Part shown: piece after piece, positions 51,319-59,826 of the stretch
How the letters are laid out: each line of letters begins with the position of its first letter
Numbering within the stretch: the stretch's first letter is position 1
Assembly: GCF_000960475.2 (NCBI RefSeq)
Contig: NZ_JZDQ02000002.1
Location: forward strand, 1-64,000
Length of the DNA stretch: 64,000 nt
Origin: Nocardioides luteus
GTDB taxonomy: Bacteria > Actinomycetota > Actinomycetes > Propionibacteriales > Nocardioidaceae
Reading direction: 5' to 3'
The notes under the pieces: generated by a model
Told to the model about the DNA's origin: nothing
Database searches by the model: none
Seen by the model: the letters and a program-made list of their open reading frames with translations, nothing else
Position numbers and translations under genes: made by a program

Positions 51319-51885
51319 TCAGGGCTTCATCAGCACCGACGTCGACGGGTAGGACTCGGCCCAGCCCGGCGAGAGCGGTGCGATGAAGACGTTCTCGGTG
51401 CGGGTCCGGGTGATCAGCCAGGTCCCGTCGACGCGGCGGAAGGCGTTGTTCAGCCGGCTCGAGCGGAGCATCGCCCTGCCGTCGGAGAAGAGCCAGGGCT
51501 GCATGTGGATCCACTGCCCCTCGGCCTCGTCGCCGTCGACGTGGATCTGCTCGGAGGTCAGGTAGTGGGCGTTGAGCAGCAGGGCCGGGTCCTGCTTCTC
51601 GCCCCAGAACCTCTCGAAGTGAGCACGGATCGCGGCCTTCCCCTCGACCTTGCCGAACTGACCGTCGTAGTACTCCCCGACCCCTTCCCAGACCGCGTCC
51701 TCGGCGTAGAGGTCCATGATCAGGTCGATCCGTCGAGCATCGTCGTCGACGCCGAACTCGGGGCAGGGGGTGTCGCAGAGGAACATGTAGCGCGCCTCCA
51801 GCCGACGGATCTCCGCCTCCGACTCGAGGGCCTCCACCCGTCGGAGGAGGGCGGCGATCGTGTCTGTCTCCAGGGTGCTCGTCAT
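51319..51885 (-). CDS. SnoaL-like protein of the iac regulon
   Basis: 188 aa from ATG 51885. NTF2/SnoaL-like fold: a coiled N-terminal helix (IAALLRRVEALESEAEIRRLEARY), then LIMDLYAEDAVWEGVGEYYDGQF and GKAAIRAHFERFW. It may correspond to IacI, the small hypothetical member of IAA clusters, but I cannot verify that. Its promoter carries the same conserved block as the transporter promoter, so it belongs to the regulon. It is convergent with the response-regulator gene (17 bp gap). Confidence 0.75.
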   Translation of the reverse strand: MTSTLETDTIAALLRRVEALESEAEIRRLEARYMFLCDTPCPEFGVDDDARRIDLIMDLYAEDAVWEGVGEYYDGQFGKVEGKAAIRAHFERFWGEKQDPALLLNAHYLTSEQIHVDGDEAEGQWIHMQPWLFSDGRAMLRSSRLNNAFRRVDGTWLITRTRTENVFIAPLSPGWAESYPSTSVLMKP

Positions 51886-51912
51886 GCTTTCACGGTAGGA
51901 AGCGCGGGCACC

Positions 51913-51958
51913 GGGCTCCAGTGGCAATGACCGCAGCTCGATGAGGGATTCCCCTACC
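51913..51958 (-). promoter_or_regulatory. iac-regulon promoter 4 (SnoaL-like gene)
   Basis: On the minus strand GTAGGGGAATCCCTCA (complement of 51942-51957) is followed by GCTGCGGTCA and TGGAGCCC, as in the transporter promoter with identical spacing. The box centre is about 65 bp upstream of ATG 51885, leaving room for an activated promoter and a 20-25 nt leader. Confidence 0.78.
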
Positions 51959-51971
51959 CCTCATCGGGCGC

Positions 51972-53042
51972 TCAGCCCGTCCTGTTGGCGACGACGAACG
52001 GGCAGGCGAACGGGTCGCGGTCGCCGAGACCCACGCGGTTGAGGTGGCGGACGACGATGGCGTACGACTCCAGGAGGCCGGCCTCGGTGTAGGGGACGCC
52101 CTGCTCGGCGCAGTAGGCACGGACCAGGGGCTGGGCGCGGCGCAGGCTGCTGCTCGGCATGCTCGGGAAGAGGTGGTGCTCGATCTGCAGGTTCAGGCCG
52201 CCCATGAGCCGGTCGACCCAGCGTCCGCCGCGGATGTTGCGGGAGGTCAGGACCTGGCGGGAGAGGAAGTCGATCCTGGTGTCGCGCGGCACCAGCGGCA
52301 TGCCCTTGTGGTTGGGGGCGAAGCTGGCCCCCATGTAGACCCCGAAGACGGCCAGCTGCACGCCCAGGAAGGCCGCGCCTAGGCCGAGGCCCAGCACCGA
52401 GCAGACCAGCACCGGCCAGCCGACCAGCCGCAGCGCCAGGAACGCTGCCTCCGTACGCCGATGTTCGAGGTCTCTTCCCTTGATCACGGTGAGGACGGCG
52501 CCGAGGTGGAGGTTGACGCCCTCGAGGGTCAGCAGCGGGAAGAACAGCCATCCCTGGCGGGCGGTGAGCCACCGCTTGAGGCCCGTGCGTCGCTCCACGT
52601 CCTCGGTGGTGAACAGCAGCACCGAGGGGCGGATGTCCTCGTCGGCGTCGACCTTGTTCGGGTTGGCGTGGTGGCGGGTGTGCTTCCGCATCCACCAGCC
52701 GTAGCTCAGCCCGACGACCAGGTTGCCGAGGATGCGGGAGGCCCACTCGTTCTTCGGGCCCGAGGCGAAGATCTGGCGGTGGGCGCCGTCGTGCGCGAGG
52801 AACGCGGTCTGGGTGAACAGGATCCCGAAGGCCGCCGCGACCAGCAGCTGCCACCAGGTCTGTCCGAGGGCGAGCAGGGCGATCAGCGCGAGCGCGAAGC
52901 CGGTGCCGAGGAGCGCCACCCGCCGGACGTACGTCCTCGGCGACCGCTCCAGCAGACCCGCCTGCCTGACGCGACGCATCAGCTCGGTGTAGGCGTTGAC
53001 CTGACGGTGCGCCTGGCTCGGGAGCGTGGTCATCGTCGTCAC
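51972..53042 (-). CDS. Acyl-lipid fatty acid desaturase
   Basis: 356 aa membrane di-iron enzyme. The three His boxes are FLAHDGAHRQ (about 84-93), RKHTRHHANP (about 119-128) and the C-terminal LQIEHHLFP (about 281-289), as in delta-6/front-end or plant-type acyl-lipid desaturases. Four or more hydrophobic helices are visible. GTG 53042 overlaps the permease stop (GTGA); ATG 53033 is an alternative. It is the last gene of an operon headed by a DesK-like kinase, so it probably adjusts membrane fluidity. Confidence 0.85.
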   Translation of the reverse strand: MTTMTTLPSQAHRQVNAYTELMRRVRQAGLLERSPRTYVRRVALLGTGFALALIALLALGQTWWQLLVAAAFGILFTQTAFLAHDGAHRQIFASGPKNEWASRILGNLVVGLSYGWWMRKHTRHHANPNKVDADEDIRPSVLLFTTEDVERRTGLKRWLTARQGWLFFPLLTLEGVNLHLGAVLTVIKGRDLEHRRTEAAFLALRLVGWPVLVCSVLGLGLGAAFLGVQLAVFGVYMGASFAPNHKGMPLVPRDTRIDFLSRQVLTSRNIRGGRWVDRLMGGLNLQIEHHLFPSMPSSSLRRAQPLVRAYCAEQGVPYTEAGLLESYAIVVRHLNRVGLGDRDPFACPFVVANRTG

Positions 53043-53869
53043 CGTCCGAGCCGGCGGAGCCGGGCCATCGCCAGCGGCAGGCAGATCGCGATGATGGCGA
53101 CCGGCCAGAGGACGGCCATGGTGAGGGCGTGCTCGCCGACCCAGGTGGTGGCCGGGACGGCCGTGTTCCCGAAGAGCTCACGGGTGGCGATGACGGTCGA
53201 GGAGAGCGGGTTCCACGCGGCCGGCAGGGCCAGCCAGCCGGGCATCAGGTCGGTCGGCACGATCGTGTCGGCGACCATGGCGAGCGGGAAGACGAGCGCG
53301 AAGTACTTCATCGCCGCCTCCGGGCCGCTGACCAGCAGGCCGAGCAGGATGCCGACCCAGGAGAAGGCCATCCTGAGCAGGACCAGGAGCCCGAGCGCGG
53401 CGATCACCCCACCGACCCCGAGGTGGGCCTGCCACCCGAACAGCGTCCCCAGCGCCAGCAGGATGCTGAGCTCGACGACGGCCAGGATGACGTCGGCCAG
53501 GGCGCGCCCGGCCAGCACCGCGACCGGCGACATGGGGAGGGATCTCATCCGGTCGAGCACCCCGCCGCGTACGTCCTCGGCGACCGAGATCGTGGTGTTG
53601 CCGATGCCGAACGCCATGGTCAGCGCGAAGAGGCCGGGGAGCAGGAACTCGCGGTACTCAGACCCCGGCACGTCCATCGCGACCCCGAAGGCCTCGCCGA
53701 AGACGAAGCCGAACATGGCCACCGCCATCACCGGGATCATCAGGGTGCCGAGAAGCTCGTCGGGGCGGCGTACGAGATGGAGGAGGTGGCGCTTGGCCAC
53801 CACCCAGGTGTCGACCGTCGCCCACGTGATGCGTGATCCGTGGACGGTGGGTTCGGTCAGGGTGCTCAT
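53039..53869 (-). CDS. ABC-2 type permease (DrrB-like)
   Basis: 276 aa with six helices. The opening WVVAKRHLLHLVRRPDELLGTLMIPVMA and the central GGVLDRMRSLPMSPVAVLAGRALADV are the EAA-like cytosolic loop signatures of DrrB-type exporters. It pairs with the ATPase encoded one base upstream. The family exports lipophilic drugs or lipids. Confidence 0.85.
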   Translation of the reverse strand: MSTLTEPTVHGSRITWATVDTWVVAKRHLLHLVRRPDELLGTLMIPVMAVAMFGFVFGEAFGVAMDVPGSEYREFLLPGLFALTMAFGIGNTTISVAEDVRGGVLDRMRSLPMSPVAVLAGRALADVILAVVELSILLALGTLFGWQAHLGVGGVIAALGLLVLLRMAFSWVGILLGLLVSGPEAAMKYFALVFPLAMVADTIVPTDLMPGWLALPAAWNPLSSTVIATRELFGNTAVPATTWVGEHALTMAVLWPVAIIAICLPLAMARLRRLGR

Positions 53870-53870
53870 C

Positions 53871-54607
<737 letters not shown>

Positions 54608-54611
<4 letters not shown>

Positions 54612-55432
54612 GCTGCTGCCTCCAGTTCTGTCGGTCGAGCCGACGTCGTGAGGGACGAACGGCGGCGTGTCGAGACCAAAGCAGTCGTCACCTCCTCGTA
54701 GCGACCCAGAGCGATCCGGGCGATGTTGAGCAGCGACTCGCTGCCTTCGGCGTAGTAGCCGCAGTGGCCGGGGATGTCGCCGGTCCCGAACCGGGTCGCG
54801 CCCAGCTCCGGGTGCAGCGGGCCGCGCCCGAGCCCGAGGCGGCCGAGGCGTACCTGCGGGACCAGCCGGATCCGGTCGTTCTCCCCGTACGCCGCCCAGA
54901 GCCGGGTGCGTGACCCGAGCTCGGAGCGGTGCACGACGCCCATGCCGGGGCTGCCCAGCGCCACGCAGTCCTCGGCGCGCGCGCTGGCGAGGGCGAGGCC
55001 GGCGACCGTCGAGCCGTAGCTGTGGCCGATCAGGGTGAGATGGGCGGCGCGCGGCAGGTAGTGGGTGAGGGCGGCGAGGTCGCGGGCGCCGGCATAGGCC
55101 GGCCCGTTGGTGATCGCGTTGTACCACTCCGGCGGCGAGTGGTAGCCCAGCCAGACCACCACGGCCGACCGGCTCTCGGGCGCGATCTCCTGCATCGTAC
55201 GCAGCAGCAGCTGCCCCCGGGAGCGCGGACTGTGGGCCTCGGTGCTGGTGAAGTAGTTGCCGAGGTGGTGGCCGTTGCCGGGCACGACGACGGCGATGTG
55301 GTCGGCGGTGGCGGCGTCCCCGAAGACCTCCACGACCCGCGCCCCTCCGGGCGGGTCACAGGCGAGGAGGCGGGGTCCGATGGTTCCGTCGGCCTCGTTG
55401 AGGCCGTACCTGAGCGGCGTCACAACTGTCAT
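54608..55432 (-). CDS. DUF1023-type alpha/beta hydrolase
   Basis: 274 aa. The nucleophile elbow is LIGHSYGSTVAGLAL; the N-terminal part has VVVPGNGHHLGNYFTSTEAH and VVWLGYHSPPEW, and a late His near DIPGHCGYYAE completes a plausible triad. This family is common in actinobacteria and lacks an established substrate. It is the first gene after the response regulator (102-bp gap) and is coupled to the ABC exporter genes. Confidence 0.8.
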
Positions 55433-55493
55433 GGCCGTGACGGTAGGAATCAGGTGTCCCGCCGCGCGTCACTCCCGGGAGCCATTCGACCCC

Positions 55494-55505
55494 CTACCGG
55501 GGTAG
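55494..55505. promoter_or_regulatory. Candidate response-regulator site before the hydrolase-ABC-desaturase genes
   Basis: CTACCGGGGTAG (arms CTACC/GGTAG) is 62 bp upstream of the DUF1023 hydrolase start, in the only sizeable gap of the operon. It could be the binding site of the adjacent NarL-type regulator. Confidence 0.4.
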
Positions 55506-55534
55506 TCCGGGATGCCCCTGAGGGGTCACGCAGG

Positions 55535-56197
55535 CTAGACGTGCGGCGCGACCAGACCGCTCTCGTAGGCGAAGACGACAGCCTGGGCGCGGTCGCGGAG
55601 GCCGAGCTTGCCGAGGATGCGGCTGACGTGGGTCTTCACGGTCTGCTCGGCGAGGAAGAGCTCGGCGGCGATCTCGCTGTTGGAGCTGCCGCGGGCGATG
55701 TTCTCGAGCACCTCGCGCTCGCGCTCGGTGAGCTGCTTGAGGCGCGGGTCCTGCTTGCGCTTGCGCGGCGAGCGGGCGAACTGCGCGATCACCTGGCGGG
55801 TCACCGACGGCGAGAGCAGCGCCTCGCCGGCATGGACGACCCGGATCGCTGAGGCGAGCTCGTCGGGCGAGGCGTCCTTGAGCAGGAAGCCGCTGGCGCC
55901 GAGACGCAGCGACTCGTGGACGTACTCGTCGGCGTCGAACGTGGTCAGCATGATCACCTTGGTCTGCGCCGTGGCCGGGTTCTCGGAGAGCTGCCGGAGC
56001 GCCTCGATCCCGTCCATCACCGGCATCCGGACGTCCATCAGCACCACGTCGGGATGCGTACGCCGGATCACCTGCAGCGCCTCCGAGCCGTCCGCGGCGG
56101 TGCCGACCACGTCGATGTCCGGCTGGGTGCTGAGCAGCGCCACGAAGCCGGAGCGCACCATCGCCTGGTCGTCGACGACCACGATCTTCACCGTCAC
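55535..56197 (-). CDS. NarL/DesR-type response regulator
   Basis: 220 aa. Receiver domain: IVVVDDQAMVRSG, phospho-Asp in VVLMDVRMPVMDG and Lys in FLLKDASPDEL. LuxR-type DNA-binding domain: LTEREREVLENIARGSSN and LAEQTVKTHVSRILGKLG. GTG start overlaps the kinase stop (GTGA). It is probably phosphorylated by that kinase to control the downstream hydrolase-ABC-desaturase genes. Confidence 0.9.
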   Translation of the reverse strand: MTVKIVVVDDQAMVRSGFVALLSTQPDIDVVGTAADGSEALQVIRRTHPDVVLMDVRMPVMDGIEALRQLSENPATAQTKVIMLTTFDADEYVHESLRLGASGFLLKDASPDELASAIRVVHAGEALLSPSVTRQVIAQFARSPRKRKQDPRLKQLTEREREVLENIARGSSNSEIAAELFLAEQTVKTHVSRILGKLGLRDRAQAVVFAYESGLVAPHV

Positions 56198-57381
56198 GGG
56201 GTCTTCCTACCGCGTTTGGAGGGGGTGCGCACGGACGTTTCGGCCGGGAGTCGGGCCTCGACGACGAACTCGCCGCCGACCGATCCGGCGGTGATGCTGC
56301 CGCCGACGGCCGCGGCGCGTTCGCGCATCCCGATGAGTCCGTGACCGCCGCCGGTGTTCTCGGCCGTGGGTGAGGAACCGTCGAGCGTGTTGGTGACCCG
56401 GATCTCGAGGTGTTGCTCGCCCAGCGTCAGGTCGACGCCGACCGCCTCGCTGGGAGCGTGGCGGCGGGCGTTGCTGAGCGCCTCCTGCACGATCCGGTAG
56501 GCCGCGGTGCCCACCTCGGGCGCCACGTCGGTGAGCTCCGGAAGGTCGCCGCGGACCTCGACCCGCTGCCCGGTCCCGCGGGCGCTCTCGAACAGCTCGC
56601 CCAGCCCGTCGATGCCCGGCACCGGGACGCGGCCCGACTGCCCCTCCTCGGTACGCAGCACGTCGAGCACCCCGCGCATCTGCCGCAGCGCAGAGGCCGC
56701 CAGGTCGGCGATCTCGGCGAACTCAGCCTCCGCCGCCGGGCTGACGTCGTCGACCCGGTGCGGAGCCGATCTGGCCTGCACGGTGATCAGCGACATGTTG
56801 TGGGCGATCACGTCGTGCAGCTCGCGGGCGATCCGCGCCTTCTCCTCGACGACTGAGCGGCGCTCGTGCTCCTCGCGCAGTGCGCTGCGGCTCTCCGAGA
56901 GCCGGCGAGCGACGGTGGCCAGCGCCCCGAGCATCAGCGCGAGCGAGGCGAAATTGGCCACCTCGCCGAGCGGGGCGAGTAAGTCGTTCCAGTAGGAGCC
57001 GATCACAACCAGCACGACCCCTGCGGCGACCTGGATGCCCAGGGTGATCGCCGCCAGCCGCCAGCCGGCGACCAGGGTCAGCACGATCAGCACCAGGAGC
57101 TGCGTCAGGGTCGGTGGCGGCACCATCCACGGCCAGCCGTCGCGGCCCAGACTGATCATCGCCAACGCGGTGAGCGTCACCGCGACCAGGGACAGACCGG
57201 CTGCCTCGACCGGACGCCACAGCGCGAGCGCGATGGACCCGGCGTGAGCTCCGCCCAGCAGCAGCGCGACTCCCCCGGCGACCGAGTATTCGTCGCTCAG
57301 GATGGCGGACTCGACGATTCCGAGGACGATCGCGGCGACGTAGACAGCCAGTCGTCCGCGCCCGGCCCAGGTCTTCAGCAT
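56194..57381 (-). CDS. DesK-like sensor histidine kinase (HisKA_3, six TM)
   Basis: 395 aa. Six hydrophobic segments occupy about residues 8-165 with no sizeable extracytoplasmic domain. HisKA_3 follows with the phospho-His in ARIARELHDVIAHNMSLI, then an HATPase with EALSNARRHAPSEAVGV and the GGGHGLIGMRERAAAVGG G-box. The integral-membrane sensor layout and the downstream desaturase are reminiscent of the Bacillus thermosensor DesK. It is the first gene of the operon, and tandem palindromic repeats lie 124-181 bp upstream. Confidence 0.87.
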   Translation of the reverse strand: MLKTWAGRGRLAVYVAAIVLGIVESAILSDEYSVAGGVALLLGGAHAGSIALALWRPVEAAGLSLVAVTLTALAMISLGRDGWPWMVPPPTLTQLLVLIVLTLVAGWRLAAITLGIQVAAGVVLVVIGSYWNDLLAPLGEVANFASLALMLGALATVARRLSESRSALREEHERRSVVEEKARIARELHDVIAHNMSLITVQARSAPHRVDDVSPAAEAEFAEIADLAASALRQMRGVLDVLRTEEGQSGRVPVPGIDGLGELFESARGTGQRVEVRGDLPELTDVAPEVGTAAYRIVQEALSNARRHAPSEAVGVDLTLGEQHLEIRVTNTLDGSSPTAENTGGGHGLIGMRERAAAVGGSITAGSVGGEFVVEARLPAETSVRTPSKRGRKTP

Positions 57382-57504
57382 GATTTCAGTAATACCAGGA
57401 CGATGCCTGGCCCATGCCCCGGAGAAGCCCCTGCACGCTGAACCGAGCGCTTGCCTCCTCCTCCATGGCTCAGCGATGGAGCGAAACCTGATCCTGCCTT
57501 CTCG

Positions 57505-57562
57505 GTGAGTGAAGATTCGTTCACGCGCCCGAGGTGAATGAAAGTTCGTTCACGCGCCCGAG
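57505..57562. repeat. Two adjacent 29-bp repeats with internal palindromes
   Basis: 57505-57533 and 57534-57562 are head-to-tail copies differing at a few positions. Each has an imperfect palindrome GTGAnTGAAnnTTCGTTCAC followed by GCGCCCGAG. It looks like a double TetR-type operator. It lies between the DesK-like kinase gene and the plus-strand membrane protein gene. The rest of 57382-57677 contains no clear element. Confidence 0.7.
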
Positions 57563-57677
57563 CCACAAGGGGTCCCGACTCCGTCGCTCGAGTAGTGGTC
57601 GATCTGGGCTCTCCCGAGCGCCTCCGGCTGGCCCGAATCGACCATTTCCCACCATCAGGTGTGGTGGACTACCCGCC

Positions 57678-58124
57678 GTGCTGGTGCTCATCCTGATCGT
57701 GATCGCCCTGCTCGCCGTCGTGGCGGGCTTCGTCGCGTACGGCGCCGCGACGGTCCGCGGGCAGCGCAAGACGCTCGCGGCGTTCCGAGAGACGGCGCAT
57801 GCCTATTTCACCCGACCCCAGATGGGCATGTGGAAGCTCTCCGCGACGATCCTGGTGGTGAGCCCCGACGAGGTGTCCCTCTGGAAGAGCGGCCCGGGGC
57901 AGCCGACGCAGCTGCTCGCGTTTCCGGCCCGGGGTGCGACCGTCGCGGCGGCCGAGGTCAGGATCAACACCGCGCGGGTCGTCGAAGGATTCGTGATCAC
58001 CTCGGCCGACGGTCGCAGCGTCCCCCTCACCCTCTGGCCGGAGCCGACGATGGGTGTGGCGAAGCCGCACACCGGCGCGCTGCTGGTCCGGACGATCGAG
58101 GAGATCCGGGGCGTCCTCGGCTGA
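57678..58124 (+). CDS. Single-helix membrane protein with beta-rich cytosolic domain
   Basis: 148 aa from GTG 57678; the frame is open to 57534 but that part is low-complexity and overlaps the palindromic repeats. One N-terminal helix (VLVLILIVIALLAVVAGFVAYGA) precedes a PH-like domain with MWKLSATILVVSPDEVSLWKSG and VVEGFVITSADGRSVPLTLWP. I do not know the function. It is convergent with the SRPBCC gene (3 bp gap). Confidence 0.62.
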   Translation: MLVLILIVIALLAVVAGFVAYGAATVRGQRKTLAAFRETAHAYFTRPQMGMWKLSATILVVSPDEVSLWKSGPGQPTQLLAFPARGATVAAAEVRINTARVVEGFVITSADGRSVPLTLWPEPTMGVAKPHTGALLVRTIEEIRGVLG

Positions 58125-58127
58125 GCG

Positions 58128-58592
58128 TCACCGTCCCACGGCGGCCTTGTCCTCGTCCTGGGTCCGGATGGTGCCCTGGCCGGACTCGATCCGGCCCTTC
58201 AGGCTGACGGTGATGTAGTGGGTCCAGGCGTCGTAGCAGACGTCGAAGCACTCGTCCCCACGCCCGAGCCCCTCGTGGGTGAAGGTCACGCGGGTCTGAT
58301 CGCCATCGACGGCGATGTCGAAGCGGCCGGTCGTGCCGATCCACTCCTTCTTGTCCGCGATGAAGTCGAGGTAGCCGTCGGTGAAATCCCACACGACGCG
58401 TTCGCCGGGAACCAGTTCCGACACGAGCTGCTTGGAGTAGTGGATGTCCGGCACCAGGTAGAACCACTCGGCACCGACCCGGTCGGTGGGACCGGCGATG
58501 TGGTGCCCCCACCAGGAACGTACGTCGTTGATGGCCTCGTACGCCTCCTGCGGTGTGGCGTCGACGGTGAAGGTCGCGGTCAGGTCGTTCAT
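58128..58592 (-). CDS. SRPBCC/AHSA1-domain protein
   Basis: 154 aa. VDATPQEAYEAINDVRSWWG and a C-terminal FDVCYDAWTHYITVSLKGRIESG are typical of the START-like AHSA1 group. AAGGGGA precedes ATG 58592. It is divergent from an HxlR regulator, with two copies of a palindromic site between them, so it is a likely target of that regulator. The ligand is unknown. Confidence 0.8.
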   Translation of the reverse strand: MNDLTATFTVDATPQEAYEAINDVRSWWGHHIAGPTDRVGAEWFYLVPDIHYSKQLVSELVPGERVVWDFTDGYLDFIADKKEWIGTTGRFDIAVDGDQTRVTFTHEGLGRGDECFDVCYDAWTHYITVSLKGRIESGQGTIRTQDEDKAAVGR

Positions 58593-58618
58593 GGCTGTCC
58601 CCTTGAGATCGGATGTGA

Positions 58619-58668
58619 CTTGCATCATGCAAGCAACACCGTAGACACCCGAACTTTCATCATGCAAG
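58619..58668. promoter_or_regulatory. Paired HxlR operators
   Basis: CTTGCATCATGCAAG (58619-58633) is a perfect 15-bp palindrome. CTTTCATCATGCAAG (58654-58668) is a one-mismatch copy 35 bp away. They sit in the 97-bp gap between the divergent SRPBCC and HxlR genes; TTGCTAGAGT (58673-58682) after the second site could be the -10 of hxlR. Confidence 0.7.
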
Positions 58669-58689
58669 TGATTTGCTAGAGTCGTCCCC

Positions 58690-59160
58690 GTGCTCGGAAA
58701 GACGTACGACGGCCAGATCTGCTCCATCGCCCGATCCCTCGAGGTGGTCGGCGAGCGCTGGACACTGCTGATCCTGCGGGACGCGATCTTCGCCGGCGTG
58801 ACGCGCTATGGCGACTTCCAGCACAACCTCGGCATCGCCACCAACATCCTGAAGACGCGCCTGGCCACGCTCGTCGAGGCCGGCCTGATGACCCGCGACG
58901 ACGCCGGCGACTACCGGCCCACCGCCATGGCCCAGGGCCTACGACCGGCGCTGATCGCGCTCACCGAGTGGGGCGACACCTGGTTCGCGCCCGACGGGCG
59001 GCCCATCGACTACCTGCACGCCGACTGCGGCGAGCCGGTCCACCTTCAGACGCGCTGCGAGCAGCACGGGAAGGTCCCGCCGGATCAGATCGTGGTGCGG
59101 CCCGGGCCGGGCATGCCCGCGGACTACCTGGCAGCCCGTCGGCCGGTCCGGGACCGATGA
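58690..59160 (+). CDS. HxlR-family transcriptional regulator
   Basis: 156 aa from GTG 58690. The winged helix has CSIARSLEVVGERWTLLILRD, RYGDFQHNLGIATNILKTRL and the wing LVEAGLMTRDDAGDYRPTAM. A C-terminal extension (110-156) has Cys/His residues (HADCGEPVHLQTRCEQHG), possibly a small metal or redox module. No Shine-Dalgarno is visible, so the transcript may be leaderless. It probably controls the divergent SRPBCC gene through the CTTGCATCATGCAAG sites. Confidence 0.82.
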   Translation: MLGKTYDGQICSIARSLEVVGERWTLLILRDAIFAGVTRYGDFQHNLGIATNILKTRLATLVEAGLMTRDDAGDYRPTAMAQGLRPALIALTEWGDTWFAPDGRPIDYLHADCGEPVHLQTRCEQHGKVPPDQIVVRPGPGMPADYLAARRPVRDR

Positions 59161-59188
59161 CGCAGCGGTGACTCCCCCGGCGCGCAGC

Positions 59189-59788
59189 TCACTCCGACTC
59201 GCGCAGCAGCGGCCGAGCGAGCCGGCGTCCGCGGTGGATCTGTGCCTTGATGGTCCCGAGCGGGACGTCGACCAGGCCGGCGATCTCGTCGTACGGCAGG
59301 CCGTAGACGTCGCGCAGCAGCAGCGGCTCGACCAGCTGCGGGTGGTCGACCTCGAGCTTCTCCATGGCCTCGAGCAGGTCGAGGCGGGTGCCGGCGATGA
59401 CACTCGTGGTGCGCGGGTCGGGACGGTCGGCCGGCATGACCTCGACCGGGACAGCCTGCCTCTTCAGTCGTCGGTACGTCGATCGCGCGGCGTTCACCGC
59501 GACGACGTGCAGCCAGGTGGTGAACCTGGCGCTGCCGGTCCAGGTGCCGATCTTCGCGGCAACGGAGATGAGCGCCTCCTGGCAGGCGTCCTCGGCGTCG
59601 GCGAGGTGCGGGAGCACGCCACGGCACGTGCTGAGCACCCGCGGACGCACCGCGCTCAGCAGGGCCTCGAGGGCGTCGCGGTCGCCGTCCTTGGCGCGTC
59701 GGGCGAGCTCGTCGATGTCGTCCAGGCTAAGCGCGTCGCTCGCGATGGGAGACTCCTCGTGCTGGGGTGATGCGGGCGCCCCCAGCAT
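59189..59788 (-). CDS. ECF-type RNA polymerase sigma factor
   Basis: 199 aa from ATG 59788 (a GTG at 59800 is also possible). Region 2 spans about 25-100 (ARRAKDGDRDALEALLSAV, DAEDACQEALISV, FTTWLHVVAVNAAR). Region 4 spans about 135-190 (LLLRDVYGLPYDEIAGL and VPLGTIKAQIHRGRR). No anti-sigma gene follows it. A Ser/Thr kinase is encoded divergently 38 bp away, as in kinase-controlled ECF groups. Its target promoter cannot be read from this window. Confidence 0.85.
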   Translation of the reverse strand: MLGAPASPQHEESPIASDALSLDDIDELARRAKDGDRDALEALLSAVRPRVLSTCRGVLPHLADAEDACQEALISVAAKIGTWTGSARFTTWLHVVAVNAARSTYRRLKRQAVPVEVMPADRPDPRTTSVIAGTRLDLLEAMEKLEVDHPQLVEPLLLRDVYGLPYDEIAGLVDVPLGTIKAQIHRGRRLARPLLRESE

Positions 59789-59826
59789 AGGGCCGGGCAC
59801 CTGACAAACCCGCCGGGCAGTGCATA

